64,000 nt of DNA from a bacterium (GTDB taxonomy: Bacteria > Eisenbacteria > RBG-16-71-46 > CAIMUX01). The notes below the pieces were generated by a model. The model saw nothing but the letters and a program-made list of their open reading frames with translations. It searched no databases and was not told where the DNA came from. The position numbers and the translations under genes are program-made. The DNA lies in the NCBI GenBank assembly GCA_030431975.1, contig JAUIHP010000026.1:1-64000 (forward strand). The letters run 5' to 3'. Positions 27,501 to 36,094 of this stretch are shown here, in pieces (positions within the stretch are counted from its first letter, which is position 1; each line of letters opens with the position of its first letter).

Positions 27501-28120
27501 AGGGTCCTGTTCAGACGAGCGCGCCTCAACGGAGGGTCGCGGTAGAGTTGTACAGATCAAAGGAGTCTCACTTCTGTCGGAGATTCGGAAGGAAAGGAGA
27601 GAGTGTTGAACTCTCGACCGCTCGTTAGACGTACAACCGTCCGAAAAGGTTGCATAGAAATCGAACAAATGTTTGCCGTGTCCTTTCGCGCCGCGGCACG
27701 GCCGGGGAGGGTGGAGAGTAGTTTGAGGCACTGGTACTCAGGCCGTGGGTTGCCTTCGCATTTCCAAAGATCTGTGGGTAAATTGACAACTCGCAACAAG
27801 GCCGCAGGCTCGAATGGAAGAGACACGGATGCTCGAACGGAACAAGCCCGAGTGCGCAGACCACGAAAGCAAGCAAACCGCTCCGGGCCCGGACCCAGGC
27901 CTGGCGGAGGCCCGGCCCCAAGCCCGCCCCAGGCCCGGCCCCAGGCCCGGCCCCAGTCCCGGCCCCAGTCCCGGCCCCAGTCCCGGCCCCAGTCCCGGCC
28001 CCAGTCCCGGCCCCAGTCCCGGCCCCAGGCCCGGCCCAGACTCGGCCCAGACTCGGCCCAGGCCCGGTACCAAGTCCGGGCTTTAGGAAGTCCGGCTGGA
28101 GAAGCGAAGGGAGTCGCAAA
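27501..28120. other. 620-bp gap dominated by a GC-rich repeat array
   Basis: The left part (27501-27780) is AT-richer and may hold the HNH promoter. The right part contains the 12-bp array. Long open frames across the array (Gly-Pro-Leu, Arg-Pro-Gln-Ser or Gly-Arg-Asp-Trp repeats) are by-products of its 12-bp period. Confidence 0.5.
27929..28066. repeat. 12-bp tandem array, CCCGGCCCCAGT and variants
   Basis: Six consecutive perfect copies of CCAGTCCCGGCC sit between 27953 and 28024. They are flanked by variant copies with AGGC in place of AGTC on both sides and degenerate CCCAGACTCGG units at the right. Total is about 11 units. It lies upstream of both the HNH gene and the lipoprotein at 28121. 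Confidence 0.92.
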
Positions 28121-29158
28121 GTGATAAGGAACCCACATCACTGGACGGGGCAAGGACCCGCCACATGCACGTCTTTGCCCGATCAGGTCCGTGACCGGGT
28201 GGGCCGGTTCCCCATCCTGTCCGCGACCGCCTTCACGCTCCTCGCCTTGCTAACGGTGGCATGCGGCGATGACGGCGACACCGGGACGAATCCCACCGGT
28301 GACGGCCCCAGTTTCGAGGTCCCGTTGGCCATTGGCAATCGTTGGGAGTTCACGCTGACGGACCCGGCCCCGACACCGGACCCGCTCATGTCACCGTGGC
28401 TCACCCCAGCCCAGGCTTCCGCAGCTGCGTCCGCCTCAGCTCCCTTCACCGCGGCCCGGGCTTCCGCAGCCGCGACCTCCACAGCCGCGGCTTCCACAGC
28501 CCCGGGCTCTTCCGTCCCGGCCACCGCAGCGGTTCCTGTCGAGAGCTCGGCGCAACCTCCGGCCTTTTCAGGAGACTCCTACACTATCGAGGTCGCAGAG
28601 ACGACGGCTCGGGACGGCGAGAGCTACTGGGTTCTCCGAGAGAGCGGCGTCGACAAACCAGAGGACGTTCACCTTCGGCAGGACGGCCCCCGCCTCTGGT
28701 TGGTCGTTCCCAACTTTTTCGGCGACCCGTCCGGAGATGTCGTTGGCGAGTGGCTGGTGCAACAGGCTGAGGACTCGTTCCCTTGGAAGCTCGGCGATCT
28801 CGAAGCACGAGTCGGGGAGCCATGGATCAACCTTCAGGCGTCCGAGACGATTCAAACCAAAGAGGTGGCCTACGATCTCTTCATCAAGTGCGAGGGGCTG
28901 AACCTTGGGACCGTGGAAACGGTGACGCCGGCCGGGACGTTTTCGGCCACGCGTTCGCGGATCACGGTCAACGTCAGCGTCTCCGCCGGCGGCGCGATCT
29001 TTGGAGCCGTGATCACCCAGGAGACGGACATCGTCAACGGCGTTGGACTGGTTCGGATCTACGAGGAAAGCCAGGCCGGGACACAAGTCGAGTCTGAGAC
29101 GTCTCTGCTGGTTGACTTCGAACTCTCAGATGCGGTGTCACCTGGAAATGCGAACTGA
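28121..29158 (+). CDS. Lipoprotein with Ala/Ser/Pro-rich repeat linker
   Basis: This 345-residue protein starts at GTG behind GAAGGGAG. The hydrophobic h-region and lipobox (LLTVAC) lie unusually late, with Cys near residue 48, after a polar 25-residue leader. A Thr/Asn linker leads to a short IGNRWEFTL segment. An Ala-Ser-Thr-Pro stretch at about 95-150 is encoded by degenerate repeats. A beta-rich domain follows to the end (about 155-330; TIEVAETTARDGESYWVL, GTVETVTPAGTFSATRSRI). IGNRWEF and TVTPAGTF motifs are common in predicted surface lipoproteins of FCB and delta lineages. No function is known. Confidence 0.75.
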   Translation: MIRNPHHWTGQGPATCTSLPDQVRDRVGRFPILSATAFTLLALLTVACGDDGDTGTNPTGDGPSFEVPLAIGNRWEFTLTDPAPTPDPLMSPWLTPAQASAAASASAPFTAARASAAATSTAAASTAPGSSVPATAAVPVESSAQPPAFSGDSYTIEVAETTARDGESYWVLRESGVDKPEDVHLRQDGPRLWLVVPNFFGDPSGDVVGEWLVQQAEDSFPWKLGDLEARVGEPWINLQASETIQTKEVAYDLFIKCEGLNLGTVETVTPAGTFSATRSRITVNVSVSAGGAIFGAVITQETDIVNGVGLVRIYEESQAGTQVESETSLLVDFELSDAVSPGNAN

Positions 29159-29170
29159 CCGGTGATCCTG

Positions 29171-29255
29171 CTCGACCTCAACTCCGCTACCCGACCTCGA
29201 CTCCGCCACCCGGGCTCGACTCTGCTGCCCGACCTCAACTCCGCTACTCGACCTC
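29171..29255. repeat. Degenerate ~19-20-bp repeats, about four copies
   Basis: Units of the type CGACCTCAACTCCGCTACC recur about four times with substitutions. They fill the short gap between the convergent lipoprotein and LOG-family genes and reach the LOG stop codon. Confidence 0.75.
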
Positions 29256-30056
29256 GAATACTCGTCGCGTCACTGCACGCGCCGCTTCCTCCCGCCGGCG
29301 ACAGTCCGCATCTTCGCCCCGAACGGAGCAGAGAATGAGGTCCCGCACCTCCTCGGGGGAGTCCGTGATCTGAAACAGGTCGAGGTCGGCGGCCGAGATG
29401 TTCCCCGCGCCGAGCATGGTGTTCCGGATCCAATCGACGAGACCGCCCCAAAACTCGCTACCAAAGAGGATGACGGGGAAGTTGTGGATCTTTCCCGTCT
29501 GGATGAGCGTCAGCGACTCGAAGAGTTCGTCCAGTGTCCCAAAGCCTCCCGGGAAGATGACGAAGCTCTGCGCGTACTTCACGAACATCGTCTTGCGCGC
29601 GAAGAAGTAGCGGAAGTTGATCGGCACGGTGACGTGCTCGTTGACGCCGGACTCGAAGGGGAGCTCGATGCCGAGTCCGACCGAGACGCCTCCGGCTTGC
29701 TTCGCTCCGAGATTGCCGGCTTCCATGATGCCGGGCCCTCCGCCCGTGATCACGGCGAGTCCGGACTCGACGAGCAAGACGGCGGTCTTCACCGCGGCTT
29801 CGAAGTAGGGATGACCGGGCTGCGTCCTGGCGGAGCCGAAGATAGACGCGGCGGGACCGAGATCTGCCAGCGTGTCGAAGCCTTCGACGAACTCTCCCAT
29901 GATCCGGAGCACACGCCACGGATCCGTACTCGTGAACCCGGACTTGTCGACTTCCGGCCGCGCGAGAAACCATTCGTCCTGCGTCGGCTGTTGCGTGCGG
30001 GCAGCGCGGTTGAGGGTCGGGTCCTTCTGGGCGGAGTGGGCAAAGCGATCGCTCAA
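29244..30056 (-). CDS. LOG-family (TIGR00730) nucleotide-monophosphate nucleosidase-like protein
   Basis: This 270-residue Rossmann-fold protein has the LOG hallmark P-G-G-F-G-T-L-D-E-L-F-E and an upstream I-T-G-G-G-P-G-I-M-E-A-G-N. LOG enzymes release adenine or cytokinin base from nucleoside 5'-monophosphates; PpnN is a related bacterial nucleosidase. The N-terminal 45 residues (polar, TQQPTQDEWFLARPEV) are additional to the core. The product is cytoplasmic. The gene is flanked on both sides by locus-specific tandem repeats. Confidence 0.92.
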   Translation of the reverse strand: MSDRFAHSAQKDPTLNRAARTQQPTQDEWFLARPEVDKSGFTSTDPWRVLRIMGEFVEGFDTLADLGPAASIFGSARTQPGHPYFEAAVKTAVLLVESGLAVITGGGPGIMEAGNLGAKQAGGVSVGLGIELPFESGVNEHVTVPINFRYFFARKTMFVKYAQSFVIFPGGFGTLDELFESLTLIQTGKIHNFPVILFGSEFWGGLVDWIRNTMLGAGNISAADLDLFQITDSPEEVRDLILCSVRGEDADCRRREEAARAVTRRVFEVE

Positions 30057-30082
30057 TGTCTACGTCCCCTGTCGGTTTTCTC

Positions 30083-30147
30083 TTTCTGGTCTTCTCTCAG
30101 TTCTGGTCTTCTCTCAGGTCTGGTCTTCTCTCTCTTCTGGTCTTCGC
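30083..30147. repeat. Imperfect 17-18-bp repeats (TCTGGTCTTCTCTC), four copies
   Basis: The core TCTGGTCTTCTCTC recurs four times in the gap between the YHS-like lipoprotein stop and the LOG start. On the minus strand it is a purine-rich GAGAGAAGACCAGA track just upstream of the LOG gene. Confidence 0.8.
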
Positions 30148-30206
30148 TCCATTCGACGTCCCTGTACGGAGCGCGTCACCTTTCCCGGCAGCCTCCCCGT
30201 TCGCGA

Positions 30207-30557
30207 CTACTTCAAGGAATGGGCATTCGGAGGGAAGACACCGCGCGAGTGGGCCTGGGGATTCTCGATGAACTTGTCCCGGTCGACCTCACAGCAAAAC
30301 ATGTAAAGCTTTCCTTCCCAGGCCACGGCCGGGGTTCCGCCGGTCTTCGTGATCGTTTTTCCCGAGATGGGACTGACCATACTTGTTCCGTTCTGCACCT
30401 GAGCGAGTTCGGACGGCTTGGCGACGCGGGCAGCTTCCGCGGATTCACCACAACCCACAATGGAAAGACTCCAGGCAATCACGGCAACGACAAACAGAAA
30501 GGTGAGTGCGAACGAACGCGAGTTGTGTCTTGAGTTGAGTGCGAGCGACTGTTGCAT
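30207..30557 (-). CDS. Small lipoprotein with degenerate YHS-like domain
   Basis: This 116-residue protein starts at ATG 30557 with GGAGGAG upstream. It has a hydrophobic segment and lipobox S-I-V-G-C. The mature part contains S-P-I-S-G-K-T-I...W-E-G-K-L-Y-M-F-C-C-E-V-D-R-D-K-F-I-E-N-P, which matches the YHS metal-binding domain pattern (C-P-V-x-G-x...Y-x-F-C-C-x-x-C-x-x-x-F-x-x-x-P). The first Cys is Ser and the last Cys is Asp, so metal binding may be lost or changed. YHS lipoproteins often sit near metal-export genes, but none is here. Confidence 0.75.
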   Translation of the reverse strand: MQQSLALNSRHNSRSFALTFLFVVAVIAWSLSIVGCGESAEAARVAKPSELAQVQNGTSMVSPISGKTITKTGGTPAVAWEGKLYMFCCEVDRDKFIENPQAHSRGVFPPNAHSLK

Positions 30558-30704
30558 AGCTCCTCCGAATCGAGATTTGAACTTCAAGGTGACGTGCGCC
30601 TCGTAGTGGGCGTCAGGCCGCAAATTCCTACCTGACGCCCGCCACTGTCCTGGTTGACCGCAGGCGCGCCCCTACGAGCGCGGCGGACAAACCTCAAACG
30701 CGCA

Positions 30705-31478
30705 CTACGACTCCTTGGCGCAATGGAGTGCGAACGCGGCGCCCTGGGGATCCAGGCACTGGGCCACGTGGTCTCCGCCCGGGACTTCCATTGGGCCGTT
30801 CATGACCATTCCACCCTTGGCCTTGACCTGCTCGAGCGCAGTCTCCATGTTGGCGACCTTGACGTAGTAAAGCCAGACAGAAGGGCCCGGCACCTGGGCC
30901 GGCTTCTTCATCATTCCGCCGAGGGGGGGACCGCTCTTCCCAAACATTCGGTACATCCCGAATTCCTCGCCCATATCGACTTCATCGACTTTGGACCAAC
31001 CGAAAAGGGTTTCGTAGAACCCGTTGGTCGTCTCGAAGTCCAGGCTCATGAACTCGTTCCAACTGACGTAACCCGGTCCTGACTTGTCGAAGTCAGCCCG
31101 GGACTCGCCTTCCTGAAAGAGGCCGAGCGCGCCACCGGTGGGGTCGGCCAGAACGGAAAACTTACCGCCGCCCGGTACTTCCATCGGCGGAACCAGCGCC
31201 TTCCCGCCCAACTCCTGGGCTTTGGCCATGGAAGCATCGATGTCGTCCGTGCCGACGTAGCCGAGCCAGTGGGGTGGAACGTTGTTCTGTTTCAGTTCGG
31301 CGGGGAGCTCCATGAGGCCGGCCATCGGATTGCCTTGATTCGTAAACATCTGATACGGCATCGGCCCGGGCGCGTCCTCGATGCCCCAGCCCATGATCTC
31401 CGAGTAGAAAGCGAAAGCTCCCTTCGGGTCGGTCGTCATCAGCTCGTACCAGACGAACTGTCCGTGTGCGTTACTCAC
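30705..31478 (-). CDS. Tandem VOC (glyoxalase-like) domain protein
   Basis: This 257-residue protein starts at GTG 31478 with AAGGAG nine bases upstream; the longer upstream frame is repeat-derived. It has two VOC/glyoxalase-like domains: about 5-125 (FVWYELMTTDPKGAFAFYSEIMGW...LADPTGGALGLFQ) and about 135-255 (YVSWNEFMSLDFETTNGFYETLFGW...CLDPQGAAFALH). This is the layout of the CFP30B/Rv0577 family. Members bind metals or small molecules; none of the reactions is diagnostic here. It is cytoplasmic, with no leader. Confidence 0.93.
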   Translation of the reverse strand: MSNAHGQFVWYELMTTDPKGAFAFYSEIMGWGIEDAPGPMPYQMFTNQGNPMAGLMELPAELKQNNVPPHWLGYVGTDDIDASMAKAQELGGKALVPPMEVPGGGKFSVLADPTGGALGLFQEGESRADFDKSGPGYVSWNEFMSLDFETTNGFYETLFGWSKVDEVDMGEEFGMYRMFGKSGPPLGGMMKKPAQVPGPSVWLYYVKVANMETALEQVKAKGGMVMNGPMEVPGGDHVAQCLDPQGAAFALHCAKES

Positions 31479-31824
31479 TTCCGTTCTCCTTGTTCGGTCC
31501 TGCGGACACCGTGAGAGAGGCCCCGGCAAGGGCAGGGAAAGGAAACCGTAGCCTGGATCCTGGAAGCAGCAAAGGAGAATACCGTTCGGGAACGACGCGC
31601 CTGGTGTGGCGTGCCTGGAACGACGGAGTGGCAGCGACACGTCGAGGGCGACGCACCTGAAGCCACGCATCTGGAACCACGCACCTGGGAACCACGCACC
31701 GGAAACGACGAACGGACCCGAAGAAGGCTCGGGTCCGCTCGCCGGTACGCAACAGGAAATCAGGGGGCTGTCGAGCTTCGTACTTTGGACTTCGTCCGTC
31801 GCCTTGAAGCTCGATCGTGTTCGA
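31479..31824. other. 345-bp gap with degenerate repeats and a terminator
   Basis: It contains degenerate repeats of CCACGCACCTGGAA (about 31651-31702) and a hairpin at 31713-31737. The rest shows no gene on either strand. Confidence 0.5.
31713..31737 (-). terminator. Rho-independent-like terminator after Spy-like gene
   Basis: CGGACCCGA and TCGGGTCCG form a perfect 9-bp stem with a 7-nt loop, about 90 bp after the Spy-like stop at 31825. On the minus strand it is followed by a T-rich TTCGTCGTTTCC. Confidence 0.6.
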
Positions 31825-32835
31825 CTATCCGTTGACGACGGCCGCGTTGGTCACGCAGGGCTGGTGCATGTCACGAAGGTCGTCGAGAATCTGGATCTGC
31901 TCCTCGGTCAGTTCGCCACGAACGGCGTCCCGGGTCTCCATCCGTAGGGCGACGAAGTCCTCAAGTGCCTGGTTCGCGCTGACGGCTCCGCTTTCCACGT
32001 CGCTGAGGAGAGCTTCGAGCTCCGGCTTCGTCGCCAGGATGATGTTCGTGATCGCCGTCTCCTGTGCGTCATCGAGTTCGAGGAGAGCATCGAGGTGCTC
32101 GACCCGCTTCTCGACGCGCGTCTCGAAGTTGGTGAGCATGCGCGTCAGGCGACGAACGACGATCTCGGTTTCCGTGGCTTCCAGAATCTCCAGCTGTTTG
32201 TCGGTCAGCAGCGACTTGATCGTGTCCATGAGGTCTTCGCGCAGTTCCTGACGGGCTGCCCGAAGCTCTTCCTCAGTCAGGTCGCCGTCGTTGTACTGAT
32301 CGCACAGTGCGAGGGCGTCTTCGCGCGCGGCGGCCATCGCGTCACGGATGGCGGCAATCTGATCTTCAGTGAGGTCGAGATCACGGAAGAGACCGCGGAT
32401 CCCACGGTGACGGTTGGCCTGGCGATCGCCGGGATCCGGTGCAAGGTTGTCTCCCTGGAGGCCGATCGCGCGACGGGCCAGGTTCATAACCTGTCCGAAC
32501 TGATTCGGGGCGACGACGGACGATGCGGCGCCGAGGAATGCAACGGCCGGCGCATCTTCCAGAAGAATGTCTTCGGCGGCTTCGCTGGCGGCGACAGCCC
32601 GACGCCACTGGCCAAGCGCCGGGGCGAGTTCAGCGACCTGCTGCGGCGTCAGCGCGGCCTCGGATTCGAGTTCCGACATCTCCGGAACCGGATCGGTTTC
32701 GACCTGACCTGTGGGTTCGTTTGCGGAAACCGGGTCGCCGGATTCGGAGCAACCGGTTGCGGTCATCAATGTGACTCCGGCCAGCAGGACGAGCGCCGGA
32801 AGGGCGCGAACGGGGGAGGCAACGCGGGGTTTCAT
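31825..32835 (-). CDS. Lipoprotein with repeated LTxxQ (Spy/CpxP-like) helices
   Basis: This 336-residue protein has a signal peptide and Cys after L-M-T-A-T-G-C. The mature part is acidic and almost all helical. LTxxQ-type elements recur at least four times (ALTPQQVAEL, DLTEDQIAAI, LLTDKQLEIL, ELTEEQIQIL). Spy has two such motifs and is half this length, so this is an expanded Spy-like protein. Spy/CpxP proteins act as periplasmic chaperones or modulators of Cpx/Bae or metal-stress sensors. A second member lies at 5533-6336. A hairpin follows the gene. Confidence 0.75.
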   Translation of the reverse strand: MKPRVASPVRALPALVLLAGVTLMTATGCSESGDPVSANEPTGQVETDPVPEMSELESEAALTPQQVAELAPALGQWRRAVAASEAAEDILLEDAPAVAFLGAASSVVAPNQFGQVMNLARRAIGLQGDNLAPDPGDRQANRHRGIRGLFRDLDLTEDQIAAIRDAMAAAREDALALCDQYNDGDLTEEELRAARQELREDLMDTIKSLLTDKQLEILEATETEIVVRRLTRMLTNFETRVEKRVEHLDALLELDDAQETAITNIILATKPELEALLSDVESGAVSANQALEDFVALRMETRDAVRGELTEEQIQILDDLRDMHQPCVTNAAVVNG

Positions 32836-33169
32836 TTCAGGACTCCTTGTCTTTGGGGCTGGGCTTGGGGCCCAGGTTCGGTGTCGTTTTCGACTTCAGG
32901 CGGGGCCACGGGTTGAAGCGGCGGCCGTCTTTCTGAACTCGAATGTGTCAACGGCCGTGCCACCTACGTGCCCCGTTTCTCAAAGGCAAGAAATGCAGTG
33001 GTTTGCGGATGCCCGAGACGACTCAGGACAAACTGCAGAACCCCGCGGTGATCCGAACCGGTCACCTACCGAGCCGGGCGCGTACCGTCCCGTCCACTTG
33101 AAGCGCGAACGGTGCGTGGCTTCCCCTCGCATTTTTGCGCCTGCGGAGTCTTTCGAAGTGATCAGAACT
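32836..33169. other. Gap of 334 bp, nothing recognised
   Basis: The gap lies between glpD (stop) and the Spy-like gene start, both on the minus strand. An open frame on the plus strand runs across it but has no ribosome site or protein-like composition. No hairpin or repeat is evident. Confidence 0.4.
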
Positions 33170-34966
33170 TCAGGTCGCGCGATGACGGTCCATGATCTCC
33201 GACAGCAGGGGAGAGACCCGCTGCCGGCTGAGCAGCGAAACCGGAGTTCTTCGACGAAGGATGTCCTCCTCGGTTTGCGCCATTGTGTGGCGCATCGAGA
33301 ACGCCACCTCGACCAACGTGAACGGTAGGTCGGGAACGATCCGCTGAACGAGAGTCGGGTCACCTTGCGCCAGTTCCGCAATCCGATCCACGCGGGACCC
33401 GTAGCGCTGAATCAGGCTTGCGGCGGCGGCCTCGTCGAACCCCAGCGACTCGAGGATCGAAGCAATGTTTGTCGAAGGCGGATCCGTGGATGGCCAGTTC
33501 GCCGAGGCCCGCTCTGCCGAAGGCGAGTTCGTCGACGACGACTTCGCTGAAGTCGGTTCCGTCGAAGGGGCGCGGCCCGCTTCGGGCGGAGCCCAGGGAA
33601 AGGGACGCTCGTGATCTCGCCCGACCGGCATCGGCAAACCAAGTTCCGCGCAGACATGCTTCAAGATGGAAACAGCGTCGACCCGGGCCGAGGTGAACTT
33701 GCCTCCGACGGAAGCCCAAGACAGGTCGCCGGTCTTCATGAGACTCCATTCCCGACTGACCGCAGAGGGTTCCGCCGGTCCGCGCCCGGAGCCCGGCGCA
33801 TCCGGTCCTGCAACCAGGGTCCGCACACCGGCAAAGGACGAGATGACGTCCTCCTTCGACCATGCCTTCGACCCAAGTGCGAACGCACATTCTCGGAGCA
33901 GGTAGTCGACGTCTTCGTCAGAAACCTCCACGTTACGGAGATCCCCGACGTAGTCATCGTCCGTCGTTCCCACCAGCGTCCGGTCGTACCACGGCAGGAT
34001 GAAGATGACTCGCGAGTCGGATCGCGAAACCAGGAGCAACGCGTCGTCCGTGTCCAAAGCGGGAAGGACCAGGTGGACACCTTTGACGTGGCGGATCGGT
34101 TCTGTCGCCTCGACCCAGGGGCCGCGCGTGTCGAGGAACGAGCGGCTGCGAATGACGAACGGCTCTCCGGAAACGACATCTTCACAGACGAACGAACAGA
34201 ACCCGCGCCGATTCCGGGAGGGACGCGTGTTCGCGGCGCGGACGTCGTCGGAGTGGCCCGCCGCACGCCGGCGGATCCCGGAACCTACGCACCGGTCGGA
34301 ACCCTCACCGTTCTCGGCACCCGCACAGTTCTCGGTACCCTCGGCCCGCCTCAACAAACGCACCCGGTTGGCCACAACCGCTCCGGCCTCCGCGGCTCCA
34401 TCGACGACTTCAATGGTGAAGAGGGCGTCGTCCGTCTGCGCGTCTTCGTAGAGGAAACAGCGGTCGAAGGAACCGGAATCGAGATCGGGAAAGCGCCGGC
34501 CGACTTCCGCCGTAGGAACGACGATCTGTGTGGGAAAACGAGTTCTTCCTTCCAGAAGATCGTAGATCCACAGGCCGAGTCCCAGCTTGCCGGGATGGAC
34601 GCGCGCGTCCTGCGGCAGGGGGACGAGAAAGTCGAGTGGACGAACTCGGTGCGGCGCCAGTTCGAGCAGCCGCTTCTTTTCCGCGAGCGACTTTCGAACC
34701 ATGGAGAACCGGAACTGCTCGAGGTAACGAAGCCCTCCATGGATCAACTTGGACGAAGCGGACGAGGTGGCTCCTGCCCAGTCTTCCGCCTCGATGAGTG
34801 CGACGGACAGACCGCAGTGAGCCGCGTGGTAGGCACTCCACGCCCCGTAGATCCCGCCGCCCACGACCAGAAGGTCGAAGTCGCGGTTGCCGAGGTTTGC
34901 CACATTCCTTTGCACGCCGAGAACGTGTCGTCGCGCACCGCACTCGTCAAGGGCAATCGAGCCCAC
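33170..34966 (-). CDS. glpD: FAD-dependent glycerol-3-phosphate dehydrogenase
   Basis: This enzyme oxidises sn-glycerol 3-phosphate to dihydroxyacetone phosphate at the membrane and passes electrons to quinone. The FAD dinucleotide fold is at about 30-60 (LLVVGGGIYGAWSAYHAA), followed by ATSSASSKLIHGGLRYLE, then VGTTDDDYVGD and SSFAGVRTLV. At 598 residues it is longer than typical GlpD (about 500-560). Two low-complexity inserts explain this, at about 205-255 (Gly/Arg/Glu-rich) and about 465-500 (Ser/Thr/Pro/Ala-rich). The exact start is uncertain; GTGs a little downstream are possible. It is divergent from the sigma-factor operon. Confidence 0.93.
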   Translation of the reverse strand: MGSIALDECGARRHVLGVQRNVANLGNRDFDLLVVGGGIYGAWSAYHAAHCGLSVALIEAEDWAGATSSASSKLIHGGLRYLEQFRFSMVRKSLAEKKRLLELAPHRVRPLDFLVPLPQDARVHPGKLGLGLWIYDLLEGRTRFPTQIVVPTAEVGRRFPDLDSGSFDRCFLYEDAQTDDALFTIEVVDGAAEAGAVVANRVRLLRRAEGTENCAGAENGEGSDRCVGSGIRRRAAGHSDDVRAANTRPSRNRRGFCSFVCEDVVSGEPFVIRSRSFLDTRGPWVEATEPIRHVKGVHLVLPALDTDDALLLVSRSDSRVIFILPWYDRTLVGTTDDDYVGDLRNVEVSDEDVDYLLRECAFALGSKAWSKEDVISSFAGVRTLVAGPDAPGSGRGPAEPSAVSREWSLMKTGDLSWASVGGKFTSARVDAVSILKHVCAELGLPMPVGRDHERPFPWAPPEAGRAPSTEPTSAKSSSTNSPSAERASANWPSTDPPSTNIASILESLGFDEAAAASLIQRYGSRVDRIAELAQGDPTLVQRIVPDLPFTLVEVAFSMRHTMAQTEEDILRRRTPVSLLSRQRVSPLLSEIMDRHRAT

Positions 34967-35033
34967 CCAAAGGGTTCGTTCGACGCTGGATCCACACGCC
35001 CGCAGGCGTCACGGGTTTGCTACCATCAGCGGC

Positions 35034-35618
35034 GTGACTCAGGATTCAAAGACGACTCCCGACGGAGGCCCGGCTAGTCCCGGCGAGAGCGACACACAGC
35101 TGCTGAAGCTCTGCGCGCAGGAAGACCGGGAGGCGTGGGGCAAGCTCGTTCAGCGGTATCAGAACCTCGTCTACTCGACGGCCCTCAACATTGGTCTCGA
35201 CGCAGACGACGCGGGCGATGTCTTCCAGGAAGTCTTTCTCGAACTCTACCGATCCGCCGGCCGGATCCGTCGGCCCGAAGCTCTGCCTCGATGGCTGATC
35301 GTCGCGACGCGCCGCCTCTGCTACAAAGTCGCGACCCGACGCCGACGCCTCCTTCCGGACATTTCCGAGGACCTGGTCGACCCTTCGAGCCTCGCCGATG
35401 AGGAGGTCGTGGCCTCCGAAGCGCGGCTTCGACTCGAGAATGCACTCAGCGAACTCGGCGGACGTTGCGCGAAGCTCCTGCGAGTTCTTTTCTTCAGTGC
35501 GCGTGAGGTTTCCTACGACGAGGTCGCGGAGAAGATGGGGATGGCCCGGGGTTCGGTCGGTCCGATTCGGATTCGGTGTCTCAATCGCCTCAAGCGGGTC
35601 TTGGGAGAGATCGGATGA
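35034..35618 (+). CDS. ECF-type RNA polymerase sigma factor
   Basis: This 194-residue sigma-70 protein has region 2 at about 25-95 (WGKLVQRYQNLVYSTALNIGLDADDAGDVFQEVFLELYR) and region 4 at about 130-190 (LGGRCAKLLRVLFFSAREVSYDEVAEKMGMARGSVGPIRIRCLNRLKRVL). It starts at GTG 35034; the longer frame overlaps the divergent glpD start. The next gene overlaps its stop by ATGA, so it is co-translated with the small protein that follows. That protein is a candidate regulator or part of the regulon. No zinc-binding anti-sigma signature is seen next door. Confidence 0.94.
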   Translation: MTQDSKTTPDGGPASPGESDTQLLKLCAQEDREAWGKLVQRYQNLVYSTALNIGLDADDAGDVFQEVFLELYRSAGRIRRPEALPRWLIVATRRLCYKVATRRRRLLPDISEDLVDPSSLADEEVVASEARLRLENALSELGGRCAKLLRVLFFSAREVSYDEVAEKMGMARGSVGPIRIRCLNRLKRVLGEIG

Positions 35619-36094
35619 GCCGCGGCTGGGAGGAAAAGCTGCTCGAGGATGCGCGACGCGGCAGGGCGTGCGGCGAGTGGCATGAAGTTCCAGAAGCCCG
35701 CGTGCGCGCGTTGCTCGCGGACAGTGAACCGGAAGCCGCGCCTGCAGGAGGGGCTCCGCCCTCGCAGATGGAGTGGAACCTGACCGACGTCCGGAGCGCT
35801 CCCGGACTCGAACCCCGCCGGTTGGCATCCCGGATTCTCGACGACGGCGAGGTCGGACTCTCCGCGGACCATACGGGGAAGGACGGGGCCTGGACTCTGC
35901 AAGGAAAGGTCTGGTTGCGCGACGAAACCGGTTCGGCTCGTGTGTTGTTGCGGCAGGACGAGCACGTCCTGGCCATGGCCACGGTGCGGAGCGGCGAGAC
36001 CTTTGCCTTCGAGGAGTTTCTGGTCGCCGGTTGGGCCGTGGAGGTCCATCTTTCTTCCGGCCAGACGCTGGTCATCCCGGACCTCGCAACCTAA
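35615..36094 (+). CDS. Small beta-rich partner protein of ECF sigma factor
   Basis: The 159-residue product overlaps the sigma-factor stop by four bases (ATGA), implying coupling. The N-terminal 60 residues are acidic and helical (SRGWEEKLLEDARRGRACGEW). The C-terminal 100 form a probable beta-domain (LQGKVWLRDETGSARVLLRQ...FAFEEFLVAGWAVEVHLS...LVIPDL). No signal peptide, membrane span or HxxxCxxC zinc anti-sigma motif is present. Similar ECF-plus-small-beta-protein pairs occur beside CHAT-domain proteins in other lineages, but no CHAT gene is here. A role as anti-sigma or accessory factor is inference from position only. Confidence 0.75.
   Translation: MSRGWEEKLLEDARRGRACGEWHEVPEARVRALLADSEPEAAPAGGAPPSQMEWNLTDVRSAPGLEPRRLASRILDDGEVGLSADHTGKDGAWTLQGKVWLRDETGSARVLLRQDEHVLAMATVRSGETFAFEEFLVAGWAVEVHLSSGQTLVIPDLAT

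Noticed and set aside
27557-28153. Long minus-strand open frame of G-R-D-W and G-P-G-L repeats
   Set aside because: It is produced by the 12-bp array, which is open in several frames; no ribosome site or non-repeat domain supports a gene.
32711-33328. 205-residue plus-strand frame across the Spy-like/glpD gap
   Set aside because: It overlaps both flanking genes antisense, has no ribosome site and no recognisable domain.
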